Positions 38,259-46,422 of a stretch of 64,000 bases of DNA are shown in pieces. Below the pieces are notes generated by a model. That model was not told where the DNA came from. It worked only from the letters and a program-made list of their open reading frames with translations, and made no database searches. The DNA comes from Ruegeria arenilitoris (GTDB lineage Bacteria > Pseudomonadota > Alphaproteobacteria > Rhodobacterales > Rhodobacteraceae): contig NZ_WPYP01000001.1 in the NCBI RefSeq assembly GCF_013030985.1, forward strand, positions 744,001 through 808,000. Reading direction: 5' to 3'. The stretch's first letter is position 1, and every line of letters begins with the position of its first letter. The translations under genes and the position numbers were made by a program.

Positions 38259-38810
38259 CTACCACAAATCAGGCCTGTTGAACGCGCTGACACAGCGCGA
38301 CGGGCCTTCAATTGGTGTCTCATCACCGCTCAAAGATTGCCCCAGCCATCCGTGCGGCATATTCAGCGGCATGGGCGGCTGGGCGACCGCTTCGGTGATC
38401 GGCTGAAACCCGGTTTTGCCGTAATAGGCCGGGTCACCATAGGTCGCGACAAAATCCACCCCGTGCAGGCGCAATTGCTCCAGCCCGAACCCAATCAGCC
38501 TCTGACCGATCCCCGATTTTTGCCTGTCCGTTCGTACGGCCACCGGGGACATCAGGAACACCTGACGCGGGTCCTGATCATAATGAAGCCGTGAAAACAG
38601 GATGCACCCGACCAACACATCCCTGTCCGTAGCCAACACGCCCAGCAGATCATCCTCAGGGGTCGATTTCAAAAGGTCCGCTGCCAAGGCACTGACTATG
38701 CGCCCTTCTTCCTCGTTTTCCGAGGCCGTAAAGACATCCCGGAACATTCCGGGCAATTCGGCAGCCCGTGCTTTATAATCGGCGGACAGGTTCACCACTT
38801 TCGGCTCCAC
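38259..38810 (-). CDS. GNAT-family N-acetyltransferase
   Basis: 183-residue acetyl-CoA-dependent acyltransferase. The acetyl-CoA-binding loop is VRTDRQKSGIGQRLIGFGLE, and FVATYGDPAYYGKTGFQPI is the usual C-terminal strand of the group often called predicted N-acetyltransferase YhbS-like. The start is GTG at 38810 after GGGA. Substrate unknown. Convergent with dnaB with one intervening base. Confidence 0.85.
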   Translation of the reverse strand: MEPKVVNLSADYKARAAELPGMFRDVFTASENEEEGRIVSALAADLLKSTPEDDLLGVLATDRDVLVGCILFSRLHYDQDPRQVFLMSPVAVRTDRQKSGIGQRLIGFGLEQLRLHGVDFVATYGDPAYYGKTGFQPITEAVAQPPMPLNMPHGWLGQSLSGDETPIEGPSRCVSAFNRPDLW

Positions 38811-39006
38811 TTATTTCCCGGATCAACGATCCTGTATCGACCGCAACAGTTGATCACAGGATGAACACAAAGACGAGACATGAAGCCCGCCCGGCCAAGG
38901 CCTATTTCCGCCAAGTCTTTGGCCCGCGGGCCAGAAGCTGCGCAGTATAGCCACGATAGACACAAGAATTGCCGTATTCCCCCTTGACCTGCCGCGCTCC
39001 AATGTC

Positions 39007-40053
39007 ATGAACAGCACCATGAGTACCGCACGTTTGACGATCAATCTTCAGGCGCTGGCCAGCAACTGGCGGGCGCTCAACGCAAAAACGGATGTCGAGA
39101 CCGGCGCCGTGGTCAAGGCCGACGCCTATGGTCTGGGGGCCGGGCCGATATCCGCGACCCTGGCCGAGGAAGGCGTTCGCAAGTTTTTTGTTGCCGTCGC
39201 CGAGGAAGGCGTCGCCGTGCGCAAGGCCATTGGCCCCGGTCCGATGATCGGCGTTTTCTCGGGCCATATGGAGGGCGACACCGATCTGTTGCGCGATCAT
39301 GACCTGACGCCGCTGATCAACTCGCCCGAACAGTTCCTGCGTCACCAGCAGGCGCTGCCGGATCACTCCTTTGGCATTCAGTTGGACAGCGGCATGAACC
39401 GTCTGGGTCTGGAACCCGCCGACTGGGCCGCGCTGCGCCCCAAGGCCGAGCCGCTGAACCCGGCCGTGGTCATGTCGCACCTCGCCTGCTCGGATGAGCC
39501 CGACCACCCGATGAACCGCCAGCAGCTGAAAACCTTCCGCGAGATGACGGATGGCGTCACAGCGCCTCGGTCGCTGGCGGCCACCGGCGGCACGCTATTG
39601 GGTCCCGAATTCCATTTCGACTTCTGCCGCCCCGGTGTTGGCCTTTGCGGCGGCATGCCCTTTGCCGACGCCAAACCCGTGGTGACGGTCGATCTGCCCG
39701 TCGTTCAGGTGCGCGCGGTCGAGGTCGGAGAATCCGTCGGCTACGGCAACAGCTGGGTCGCCCGACGCCCCTCGCGTATCGCAACCGTGGCCGCAGGCTA
39801 TGCCGACGGTCTGCACCGCGCCATTGGTGGCGGTATCGACACCTTCGCTGGCGGTAAGCCCTGCCCCGTGGTCGGCCGGATTTCGATGGACCTGATCACT
39901 GTCGACGTCACCGATCTGCCCGAAGACCCCGAACGCCTGCGCATTCTGAATGGCCATCAAACCGTCGATGATCTGGCCGAGGCCGCAGGCACCATCGGGT
40001 ACGAAATCCTCACCTCGCTTGGCGCGCGCTATTCCCGGGGCTACGTGGAATGA
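39007..40053 (+). CDS. alr: Alanine racemase
   Basis: PLP enzyme making D-alanine for peptidoglycan. 348 residues. The PLP lysine is Lys37 in [23 protein letters not shown] lies near 131 and the catalytic Tyr region with [12 protein letters not shown] near 290. A second ATG at 39019 is also possible, since neither start has a strong ribosome site. It overlaps the Mla permease gene by ATGA and opens the alr-mlaE-mlaF operon. Confidence 0.95.
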   Translation: MNSTMSTARLTINLQALASNWRALNAKTDVETGAVVKADAYGLGAGPISATLAEEGVRKFFVAVAEEGVAVRKAIGPGPMIGVFSGHMEGDTDLLRDHDLTPLINSPEQFLRHQQALPDHSFGIQLDSGMNRLGLEPADWAALRPKAEPLNPAVVMSHLACSDEPDHPMNRQQLKTFREMTDGVTAPRSLAATGGTLLGPEFHFDFCRPGVGLCGGMPFADAKPVVTVDLPVVQVRAVEVGESVGYGNSWVARRPSRIATVAAGYADGLHRAIGGGIDTFAGGKPCPVVGRISMDLITVDVTDLPEDPERLRILNGHQTVDDLAEAAGTIGYEILTSLGARYSRGYVE

Positions 40054-40832
40054 ATCCTCTCAACCTGCTGGGCGGTCTGGGCCGGACGGTCCTTGCGTTG
40101 TTCGCTACGTTCGGCAAAGTCGCGCTGTTTTCGGTGGATGCGATCTCGCATATCTTCCGGCCGCCCTACTACCCGCGCGAGTTCCTGGTTGCACTGATGA
40201 ATATCGGCTGGCTGTCTCTGCCGGTTGTCGGCATGACCGCCATCTTCACCGGCGGCGCGCTGGCCCTGCAAATCTACGCCGGTGGCGCCCGTTTCAATGC
40301 CGAGGCCGTGGTGCCGCAGATCGTCGCCATCGGTATGGTGCGCGAACTTGGCCCGGTTCTGGTCGGCCTGATGATTGCCGCTCGCGTGACCTCGTCCATC
40401 GCAGCCGAGATCGCCACCATGAAAGTGACCGAGCAGATCGACGCGCTGGTCACGCTGTCGACGCATCCGATGAAATACCTGACCGCCCCGCGCGTTCTGG
40501 CGGCGCTGATCACCGTTCCCCTGCTGGTGGGTATCGGCGACATCATTGGCATCGCGGGCGGCTATGTGGTGGCCACCCAAAACCTCGGCTTCAACGCTGC
40601 AACCTATTTGCAGAACACGGTCAACTTTCTTGAAACGCACGACATCCTGTCCTCGCTGGCCAAGGGCGCGACCTTCGGCCTGATCGCCGCCCTGATGGGC
40701 TGTTACTACGGCATGAACTCGGGCCGAGGCGCGCAAGGTGTGGGCCGGGCGACCAAATCCTCGGTCGAATCCGCCGCCATCATGATTCTGGCCGCCAACT
40801 TCATTCTGACAGGGGTGTTCTTCTCGCTATGA
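40050..40832 (+). CDS. mlaE: Mla-type ABC transporter permease
   Basis: 260-residue permease of the MlaE family, which with MlaF moves phospholipid between inner and outer membranes. It carries the family stretch [20 protein letters not shown] near 92-112 and the EQIDAL motif near 130, with about five or six TM helices. Its stop overlaps the ATPase start. No mlaD/MCE gene is adjacent, so the substrate-binding partner is encoded elsewhere. Confidence 0.92.
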   Translation: MNPLNLLGGLGRTVLALFATFGKVALFSVDAISHIFRPPYYPREFLVALMNIGWLSLPVVGMTAIFTGGALALQIYAGGARFNAEAVVPQIVAIGMVRELGPVLVGLMIAARVTSSIAAEIATMKVTEQIDALVTLSTHPMKYLTAPRVLAALITVPLLVGIGDIIGIAGGYVVATQNLGFNAATYLQNTVNFLETHDILSSLAKGATFGLIAALMGCYYGMNSGRGAQGVGRATKSSVESAAIMILAANFILTGVFFSL

Positions 40833-41575
40833 TCCGGATGGAGAATGTACACAAAGCCTTTGGCGACAATCAGGTTTTGAAGGGCATGAGCCTTGAGATT
40901 CCCAAGGGCACGTCGATGGTTATCATTGGTGGTTCGGGCACCGGCAAGTCGGTGGCGCTGAAATGCGTTCTGGGCCTGATCAAGCACGACAGCGGCATGA
41001 TCTACGTGGACGGCAAGGACGCGACCAAAGGCGACCGCGATGCCTTTCTGGCCCGGTTCGGGATGCTGTTTCAGGGGGCCGCCCTGTTTGACTCGCTGCC
41101 CGTCTGGCAGAACGTTGCTTTCCGCCTGCTGCGCGGCCCACTCAAGCGTCCGCGGGAATACGCGCGCGAGATCGCCATCGAGAAACTGCGCCGGGTGGGT
41201 CTGAAATCCGACGTGGCTGACCGGTTCCCCTCCGAGCTGTCGGGCGGGATGCAGAAACGTGTCGGCCTCGCCCGCGCCATCGCCGCGGAGCCCGAGATCA
41301 TCTTCTTCGACGAACCCACCACTGGCCTCGATCCAATCATGTCCGGCGTCATCAACGACCTGATCCGTGAGATCGTAACCGAGATGGGCGCCACCGCAAT
41401 GACCATCACCCACGACATGAGTTCCGTCCGCGCCATTGCCGACAACGTTGCCATGCTGCACGGCGGCGTCATCCAGTGGACCGGCCCGGTAAGCCAGATG
41501 GATGCCTCGGGTGATCCCTATGTCGAGCAGTTCATTAGTGGGAGCGCTGACGGGCCGATTGAGGCGGTGAGATAA
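40829..41575 (+). CDS. mlaF: Mla-type ABC transporter ATP-binding protein
   Basis: 248-residue ATPase partner of the preceding permease. Walker A GGSGTGKSVALK near 35, Q-loop FQGAALFDSL, signature LSGGMQKRVGLARA, Walker B EIIFFDEPTTGLDP, switch His in ITHDM. Typical MlaF length. The next gene, 12 bases downstream, is a low-G+C outsider, then the pqiA-like gene. Confidence 0.93.
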   Translation: MIRMENVHKAFGDNQVLKGMSLEIPKGTSMVIIGGSGTGKSVALKCVLGLIKHDSGMIYVDGKDATKGDRDAFLARFGMLFQGAALFDSLPVWQNVAFRLLRGPLKRPREYAREIAIEKLRRVGLKSDVADRFPSELSGGMQKRVGLARAIAAEPEIIFFDEPTTGLDPIMSGVINDLIREIVTEMGATAMTITHDMSSVRAIADNVAMLHGGVIQWTGPVSQMDASGDPYVEQFISGSADGPIEAVR

Positions 41576-41587
41576 GAAAGGCAGAGA

Positions 41588-42271
41588 ATGAATCAGGACT
41601 ATGAAAAGCTTCTAAAGCATATTTCCGAATTTGACACTTTACGCTCTGAAGAGAGCAAAAACAGCAATTCAGAAATTTGGAATGAAAACTACTATCCGGG
41701 TTTCCTGCTTGCAGATACTCGCTTCAGATTTGCTGCGAAGCGTTTGGGTTTTGAATACCCAGAAAACCCACCCGCCGGTGATGAACAAGATCAAATGCGT
41801 GATATTGCCGGGCGGTACAACGACTACGTTGTACGTTGGAAAACATTCATTCTAAGTAAAAAAATTGAAGAACAAGTAGTCCTTGAATACGGCGATCCAA
41901 CAGAAGAATTCTCAGAGGCGATTACTTTCGACGGTGAGCACCGCAATAAAATCCACAGCATAATTGGTGAACTTCGAACAGAGGTTCACGATAGTACTTG
42001 GATGGACAAAGACCAGAAACGACGTGTCTTATCGGCCGTAAACTCAGTACAGGCCGAAGTAGACAAGGAAATAAGCAACTTTCATCTTGTACTAGGGAAA
42101 ATCGTCGACTTGGGGGATAGTTTAGGAAAGGCTGGAAAAAAAGCAAAGCCCGCATTCGATAGAATTGAGCAGCTATCTAACACTGTACGAGGTCAAAGAA
42201 AACAAGCGTTATCAATCGAAAAAGACGAAGATCCACTACAGATTGAAGACAAGAGCAGCGAAATGGAATGA
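41588..42271 (+). CDS. Hypothetical accessory protein, low G+C
   Basis: 227-residue hydrophilic protein, rich in Lys, Glu, Asp and Asn, with no signal peptide or TM segment. The second half (about 120-205) looks all-helical, ending in a Gly/Lys turn (LGDSLGKAGKKAKPAFDRIE), and the tail is charged. I do not recognise the family; similar helical proteins appear as scattered accessory genes. A 60-base sample of the gene (41641-41700) is 40% G+C against 65% just downstream (42301-42360), and codon use is A/T-ending, so it was probably acquired. The ribosome site GAAAGG suits the ATG. Its stop overlaps the pqiA-like start by ATGA, so it fits neatly into the operon. Confidence 0.75.
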   Translation: MNQDYEKLLKHISEFDTLRSEESKNSNSEIWNENYYPGFLLADTRFRFAAKRLGFEYPENPPAGDEQDQMRDIAGRYNDYVVRWKTFILSKKIEEQVVLEYGDPTEEFSEAITFDGEHRNKIHSIIGELRTEVHDSTWMDKDQKRRVLSAVNSVQAEVDKEISNFHLVLGKIVDLGDSLGKAGKKAKPAFDRIEQLSNTVRGQRKQALSIEKDEDPLQIEDKSSEME

Positions 42272-42720
42272 CCCTCCGCCTCGCCACCCTCTCGCTCCTG
42301 ATCCTCTACCCCATCGCGTGGTTTGCCCCGCTGATGCGCGCGGGCCTTCTGCCGATCTTCGGACTGTCGGAAATCAGCGTCATCACCGGCCTGCAATCGC
42401 TCTGGAAATCCGACGTCTTCCTGGCGCTGATCGTCACCATCTTCGCCCTCTTCGCGCCTTACATCAAAACCATCGGCACCGCTCTGATCCAATGGGACCT
42501 GCTGGATGCGCGCGTCCAACCCGCGCTGAACATCCTCGGCAAACTAGCCATGGCCGACATCTTCCTGATCGCGCTTTACATCACTTTGGCCAAGGGAATT
42601 TCCTACGCCACCATTGAAACCGCATGGGGTCTATACCTGTTCACGGCCTGCATTCTGGCCTCGATCGCACTGGGCCAGATTACCGAAATGACACGCAGTT
42701 CACGAAATCCTCAGAGCTAA
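42268..42720 (+). CDS. Paraquat-inducible protein A-like membrane protein
   Basis: 150-residue membrane protein of the PqiA family (single domain), with TM segments near 5-25, 45-70, 90-110 and 115-138. The FAPYIKTIGTALIQWDLLDAR stretch resembles the cytoplasmic loop between helices in PqiA. PqiA proteins act with MCE/lipid-transport systems, which fits the mlaEF genes upstream. Translation is coupled to the inserted gene before it by a four-base overlap. Confidence 0.85.
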   Translation: MTLRLATLSLLILYPIAWFAPLMRAGLLPIFGLSEISVITGLQSLWKSDVFLALIVTIFALFAPYIKTIGTALIQWDLLDARVQPALNILGKLAMADIFLIALYITLAKGISYATIETAWGLYLFTACILASIALGQITEMTRSSRNPQS

Positions 42721-42749
42721 TTGATTGAAAACGTTCATCTGAGTATCAT
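42721..42749 (+). promoter_or_regulatory. Possible sigma-70-type promoter
   Basis: TTGATT (42721-42726), 17 bases, TATCAT (42744-42749), starting directly after the pqiA-like stop in an A+T-rich 148-base gap before the coiled-coil membrane gene. Confidence 0.4.
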
Positions 42750-42868
42750 CTTAGTATTTCGAGCAGTAAGAATTTGTAGTTTACGGGTCCGCAGCGGATC
42801 ATTCTGTGTGTTTTAGGTGTCTCCGCTTGGGCTTGGTGTTAACCGGTTCCAGAAGGAGTTCGTCGATC

Positions 42869-43651
42869 ATGACCGCCCTCCACACTATGACATTGCAATT
42901 TCAGAATGCCTTTTTAAGACTGACATTTTTCCTTATATGCACAGCCGCATTACTATCCGTCTCAGCCACACTCCTGTCCGCCCTGGGTGTTTTGCCCTGG
43001 CTCTCGATGCAGGCGGGGTTCGGTGACGGCACGGTCACCGATGCCGGGATGTACGTTCAGATTGGCCTGACCGTTCTGATTCTGATGCTGGCCTTCTATC
43101 TGCCCGCCAATGCGCGGATGATGGCGCTGGAAAACAACCATCGTAAGTTCGCCCTGAACATGCACGATATCTCTGCGGCCTATCAGATGGCCCATGCCGC
43201 AGATCGTGAAGGCCTGTTCATGATGTCGTCCGAGTTCGACGCGGTCAAAGAACGGATGGCCTTTCTGCGCCATCACCCCGACCTGCAGTCGCTTGAGCCC
43301 GAGATTCTGGAGCTTGCGGCTCAGATGAGCCAACTTAGCCACGAGTTGGCCGAAACCTATGGCGACGCTCGGGTCAATCGTGCGCGGACGTTCCTGCAAC
43401 AGCGCCAGGAAGAAATCGAACAGTTCCAGAAACGGATCGAAGAAGCGCAGGTAATCCAGAACGAACTGCGCCAATGGACCCACGACGTCGAGATGGAGGA
43501 AACCATTGCCAAGTCGCAACTGACCCGCCTGCGGGATGAGTTGTTCGAACTGCTGCCGGAATTGTCGGCGCAGTTGCAGGCGCCTCCCAAAGACAAAACG
43601 TCCAAAGCGTCCAGCGTCATCGCAATGTCGCCCCCTCGCGCCGCAGAATAG
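42869..43651 (+). CDS. Membrane-anchored coiled-coil protein
   Basis: 260 residues. Two TM segments (about 14-40 and 60-80) are followed by a long helical, Glu/Gln-rich cytoplasmic part (QQRQEEIEQFQKRIEEAQVI) that should form a coiled coil. The N-terminal ATG at 42869 follows AAGGAG; an upstream frame from 42806 lacks a ribosome site. Similar Rhodobacterales proteins are sometimes labelled DNA repair protein, probably from the radA neighbour; nothing in the sequence shows such a role. Confidence 0.75.
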   Translation: MTALHTMTLQFQNAFLRLTFFLICTAALLSVSATLLSALGVLPWLSMQAGFGDGTVTDAGMYVQIGLTVLILMLAFYLPANARMMALENNHRKFALNMHDISAAYQMAHAADREGLFMMSSEFDAVKERMAFLRHHPDLQSLEPEILELAAQMSQLSHELAETYGDARVNRARTFLQQRQEEIEQFQKRIEEAQVIQNELRQWTHDVEMEETIAKSQLTRLRDELFELLPELSAQLQAPPKDKTSKASSVIAMSPPRAAE

Positions 43652-43705
43652 GCACGTCAGTGCCTGCCTCGGACGATGGCCCCTTGGGGCCTGAGGACGC
43701 GGCAC
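43651..43705. promoter_or_regulatory. Alternative hairpins before radA
   Basis: GGCAC-GTCA-GTGCC (43651-43664) can form a small hairpin, or GTGCC (43660-43664) can pair with GGCAC (43701-43705), closing a nested structure with CCTC/GAGG and GGCCCC-TT-GGGGCC (43678-43691). The two are mutually exclusive. No U-tract. Confidence 0.35.
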
Positions 43706-43772
43706 CCCATCGGCGGAGATGAAAGCCCTGCAAGGGCTTGAAGAACCGCCCGTCCTCGGGCACCAAGGCGGC

Positions 43773-45134
43773 ATGGCAAAGACGACTTTCTCCTGCTCGG
43801 CCTGTGGCGCGTCACATTCGCGCTGGTCCGGGCGTTGCGACGGATGCGGTGAATGGAATACCATTTCGCAGGACGTCCCCCTTTCCGCTGGTCCCGCGAA
43901 GAAATCTCTCGGTGGCAAACGCGGCCAGTCCATCGCCCTCACCGACCTGTCCACCGAAGAAACGCCCCCACCCCGAACCCTCTGCGGGGTCGAGGAACTG
44001 GACCGTGTGCTGGGTGGCGGCCTTGTCCCTGCCTCGGCCCTCTTGGTCGGCGGCGACCCCGGCATCGGCAAATCCACCCTTCTGCTGCAGGCCGCGGCGC
44101 GCTTCTCCCGTGCGGGCGTCAAAACCATCTATGTTTCCGGTGAAGAAGCCAGTGCGCAGGTTCGAATGCGGGCCCGCCGTCTGGGGCTCGAGGACGCGCC
44201 GGTTCAACTGGCGGCTGAGACCAACCTGCGCAACATCCTGACGACGCTTGAGGCTGAAAAACCCGGTCTGGCCATCATCGACTCGATTCAGACCATGTGG
44301 GCCGACAATGTGGACAGCGCCCCCGGCTCAGTGTCACAAGTCCGGGCCGCAGCGCATGAATTGACCACGTTTGCGAAACGACACGGCGTATCAATCATCA
44401 TGGTCGGCCATGTCACCAAGGAAGGCCAGATCGCAGGCCCCCGCGTGGTCGAGCACATGGTAGACACAGTGCTCTATTTCGAAGGTGAACGCGGCCATCA
44501 GTTCCGCATCTTGCGCGCCGTGAAAAACCGTTTTGGCCCCGCTGATGAGATCGGCGTGTTCGAAATGACCGGCAAAGGGTTAGCGCAGGTCACAAACCCC
44601 TCAGCCCTGTTCCTGTCGGAACGCGGCACCCCCAGCCCCGGTTCGGCCGTTTTCGCCGGAATCGAGGGCACCCGCCCTGTTTTGGTGGAATTGCAAGCAC
44701 TTGTCGCCCCCTCTCCGCATTCACAGCCCCGCCGCACGGTGGTTGGATGGGACAGCGGGCGGCTGGCAATGATCCTCGCCGTTCTCGAAGCCCGCTGTGG
44801 CATCCCCTTCGCGGGACTCGATGTCTACCTGAACGTGGCCGGAGGGTTGAAGGTCAGCGAACCCGCGGCTGACCTGGCGGTAGCAGCCGCCCTGCTCAGT
44901 GCCCGAGAAGACACAGCTCTGCCCGCCGATACCGTTGTTTTTGGAGAAATCTCGTTATCCGGGGCGCTTAGACCGGCCCCACAGACCGAAAACAGGTTGA
45001 AAGAAGCCCAAAAACTTGGTTTCACATCGGCCATCGCTCCGGCGGGCGGCAAAACCGGCACTGTGGCAGGTCTGACACTCACCCGACCCTCTGATTTGGT
45101 TGGGTTTGTTGGCGAAACCTTCGGAGCAGGTTAA
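43773..45134 (+). CDS. radA: DNA repair protein RadA
   Basis: 453-residue ATPase that promotes branch migration in recombination. N-terminal zinc finger FSCSACGASHSRWSGRCDGC, Walker A GGDPGIGKSTLL near 90, the KNRFG motif (VKNRFGPADEIG), and a C-terminal Lon-protease-like domain (RAL-type with LNVAGGLKVSEPAADLAVA). The ATG at 43773 is preferred because it gives the standard N-terminus; an upstream in-frame ATG at 43719 lies between hairpin and gene. Followed 41 bases later by cvpA. Confidence 0.95.
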   Translation: MAKTTFSCSACGASHSRWSGRCDGCGEWNTISQDVPLSAGPAKKSLGGKRGQSIALTDLSTEETPPPRTLCGVEELDRVLGGGLVPASALLVGGDPGIGKSTLLLQAAARFSRAGVKTIYVSGEEASAQVRMRARRLGLEDAPVQLAAETNLRNILTTLEAEKPGLAIIDSIQTMWADNVDSAPGSVSQVRAAAHELTTFAKRHGVSIIMVGHVTKEGQIAGPRVVEHMVDTVLYFEGERGHQFRILRAVKNRFGPADEIGVFEMTGKGLAQVTNPSALFLSERGTPSPGSAVFAGIEGTRPVLVELQALVAPSPHSQPRRTVVGWDSGRLAMILAVLEARCGIPFAGLDVYLNVAGGLKVSEPAADLAVAAALLSAREDTALPADTVVFGEISLSGALRPAPQTENRLKEAQKLGFTSAIAPAGGKTGTVAGLTLTRPSDLVGFVGETFGAG

Positions 45135-45175
45135 GGTAACGCCTTGAGGGGCTGAAAAAAATACAGGCGAGGGCC

Positions 45176-45790
45176 ATGGAAGGTTTTACAATAATCGACG
45201 GGGTGGTTGCCCTGATCATCGTCGTGTCGGGCCTGCTGGCCTATTCACGCGGATTTTTACGTGAGGTTTTGGCCATCGCGGGCTGGGTCGCAGCCGCAAT
45301 TCTGGCCTTCATTTTTGCACCCAAGGCCGTACCGCTGGTGAAAGAGATCCCGGTGGTCGGAGATTTCCTGCGCGACAGCTGCGAATTGTCGGTGATCACC
45401 GGCTTTGCTGCCGTTTTCGCCATCGCGCTGATCGTCGTCAGCATCTTTACACCGCTGTTTTCGTCGATCGTTCAGCGCTCGGCCATTGGCGGGCTGGACC
45501 AGGCACTTGGGTTTTTCTTCGGCATTGCACGCGGCATACTGCTGGTCGCCATCGCCTTCTTTGTCTACGACACCGTAATGACCGGCCAGTCTTATACGAT
45601 CGTCGACGAAAGCCGCTCGGCCAAAGTGTTCGAACAGTTCAGCGACCGGATCGAAGAGCAGAACCCCGAACAGGCTCTGGGCTGGGTTACCCAGCAATAT
45701 GAAGAGCTTGTGGCAAGCTGCAACGGCAGTCCTGTGACTACCGAGGAACCAGCAGCCCCGACCACCACTGAACCGGCCACAACCGAATAA
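45176..45790 (+). CDS. cvpA: CvpA family membrane protein
   Basis: 204-residue inner-membrane protein of the colicin V production family with four TM helices (about 9-27, 31-49, 67-91, 106-127) and an acidic, Thr/Pro-rich C-terminal tail. The family is linked to envelope homeostasis and is regularly next to purF, as here. A two-way terminator follows immediately. Confidence 0.92.
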   Translation: MEGFTIIDGVVALIIVVSGLLAYSRGFLREVLAIAGWVAAAILAFIFAPKAVPLVKEIPVVGDFLRDSCELSVITGFAAVFAIALIVVSIFTPLFSSIVQRSAIGGLDQALGFFFGIARGILLVAIAFFVYDTVMTGQSYTIVDESRSAKVFEQFSDRIEEQNPEQALGWVTQQYEELVASCNGSPVTTEEPAAPTTTEPATTE

Positions 45791-45792
45791 GA

Positions 45793-45827
45793 AAAAAACG
45801 CCCGGCTTTGTCCGGGCGTTTTTTTTA
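45793..45827. terminator. Bidirectional Rho-independent terminator
   Basis: AAAAAACGCCCGG (45793-45805) pairs with CCGGGCGTTTTTT (from 45812), with A- and T-runs on both flanks. It serves cvpA on the plus strand and the zinc-finger gene on the minus strand. Confidence 0.92.
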
Positions 45828-45845
45828 GCTTCTGCATGTCAGGTT

Positions 45846-46070
45846 TTAACTAACAAAACCCTCGCCCGCGCAGACAGTGCATCTGATGGTTTTCAGGCCA
45901 AAACACCCTTCGCAGCGACCCATTATAGGTTTGCCGTGTATATCGCGGCTTTTGAGGACCTCTCCCGCTCCATTGCAGATTGGACACGGCGCGCGTCCCA
46001 TACCGCGGCACCGATGGCACCTGCGTTTTACAGGTTCTTCCTTTTTTGTTCCTTGCTTGTGTTGCCACAT
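45846..46070 (-). CDS. DnaJ-type zinc-finger mini-protein
   Basis: 74 residues with four CxxCxG-like motifs: CHRCRGMG, CPICNGAG, CEGCFGLK and CTVCAGEG. This is the arrangement of the cysteine-rich zinc-binding domain of DnaJ, which binds two zinc ions, but there is no J domain or C-terminal domain. Stand-alone proteins of this fold act as thiol/protein chaperones (for example plant BSD2) or as binders such as anti-TRAP; which applies here is unknown. Convergent with cvpA over a shared terminator. Confidence 0.75.
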   Translation of the reverse strand: MWQHKQGTKKEEPVKRRCHRCRGMGRAPCPICNGAGEVLKSRDIHGKPIMGRCEGCFGLKTIRCTVCAGEGFVS

Positions 46071-46251
46071 GGCATTGCCCCAATCGAACCTGATTTTATG
46101 AAATTACTCATGACTTTCGCCATGACACCATAAGCCTGTGCCCATGTCACCTTTTGATGCCGTGTCTGGCAAAATACACCTGTAGGAAACAACAATTGTG
46201 ATCCTTTGATGACACAGGCCCCGTTAGGCATTATGTGGAGGCCGAACTGAC

Positions 46252-46392
46252 ATGGAATCGGAGCCGCCGATCTTGCTGACCCTGTTTTCTTTCGCGCTCG
46301 CCCTCGTGACGATGGCGCGTCTGCACCAGCAGCCGGGATGGCAGCAAGGCGTACAGGTACATCCATGCAGATGTTCAGATCATCATCGCTAG
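46252..46392 (+). CDS. Candidate 46-residue membrane mini-protein upstream of purF
   Basis: Short frame with GGAGG ten bases before its ATG. The predicted peptide has one hydrophobic segment (ILLTLFSFALALVTMARL, residues 7-24), then a Gln-rich stretch and a Cys/His tail (CRCSDHHR, with HPC before). It ends 30 bases before purF. The hydrophobic helix, strong ribosome site and compact context favour translation; lack of any known homologue and small size argue for caution. Confidence 0.4.
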   Translation: MESEPPILLTLFSFALALVTMARLHQQPGWQQGVQVHPCRCSDHHR

Positions 46393-46422
46393 TCAAAACG
46401 TCGTAGAAGTTGGAGCCCGTAG

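Noticed and set aside
38871..38950. Short frame between the GNAT gene and alr
   Set aside because: 29 codons, no convincing ribosome site, Arg-rich composition expected by chance.
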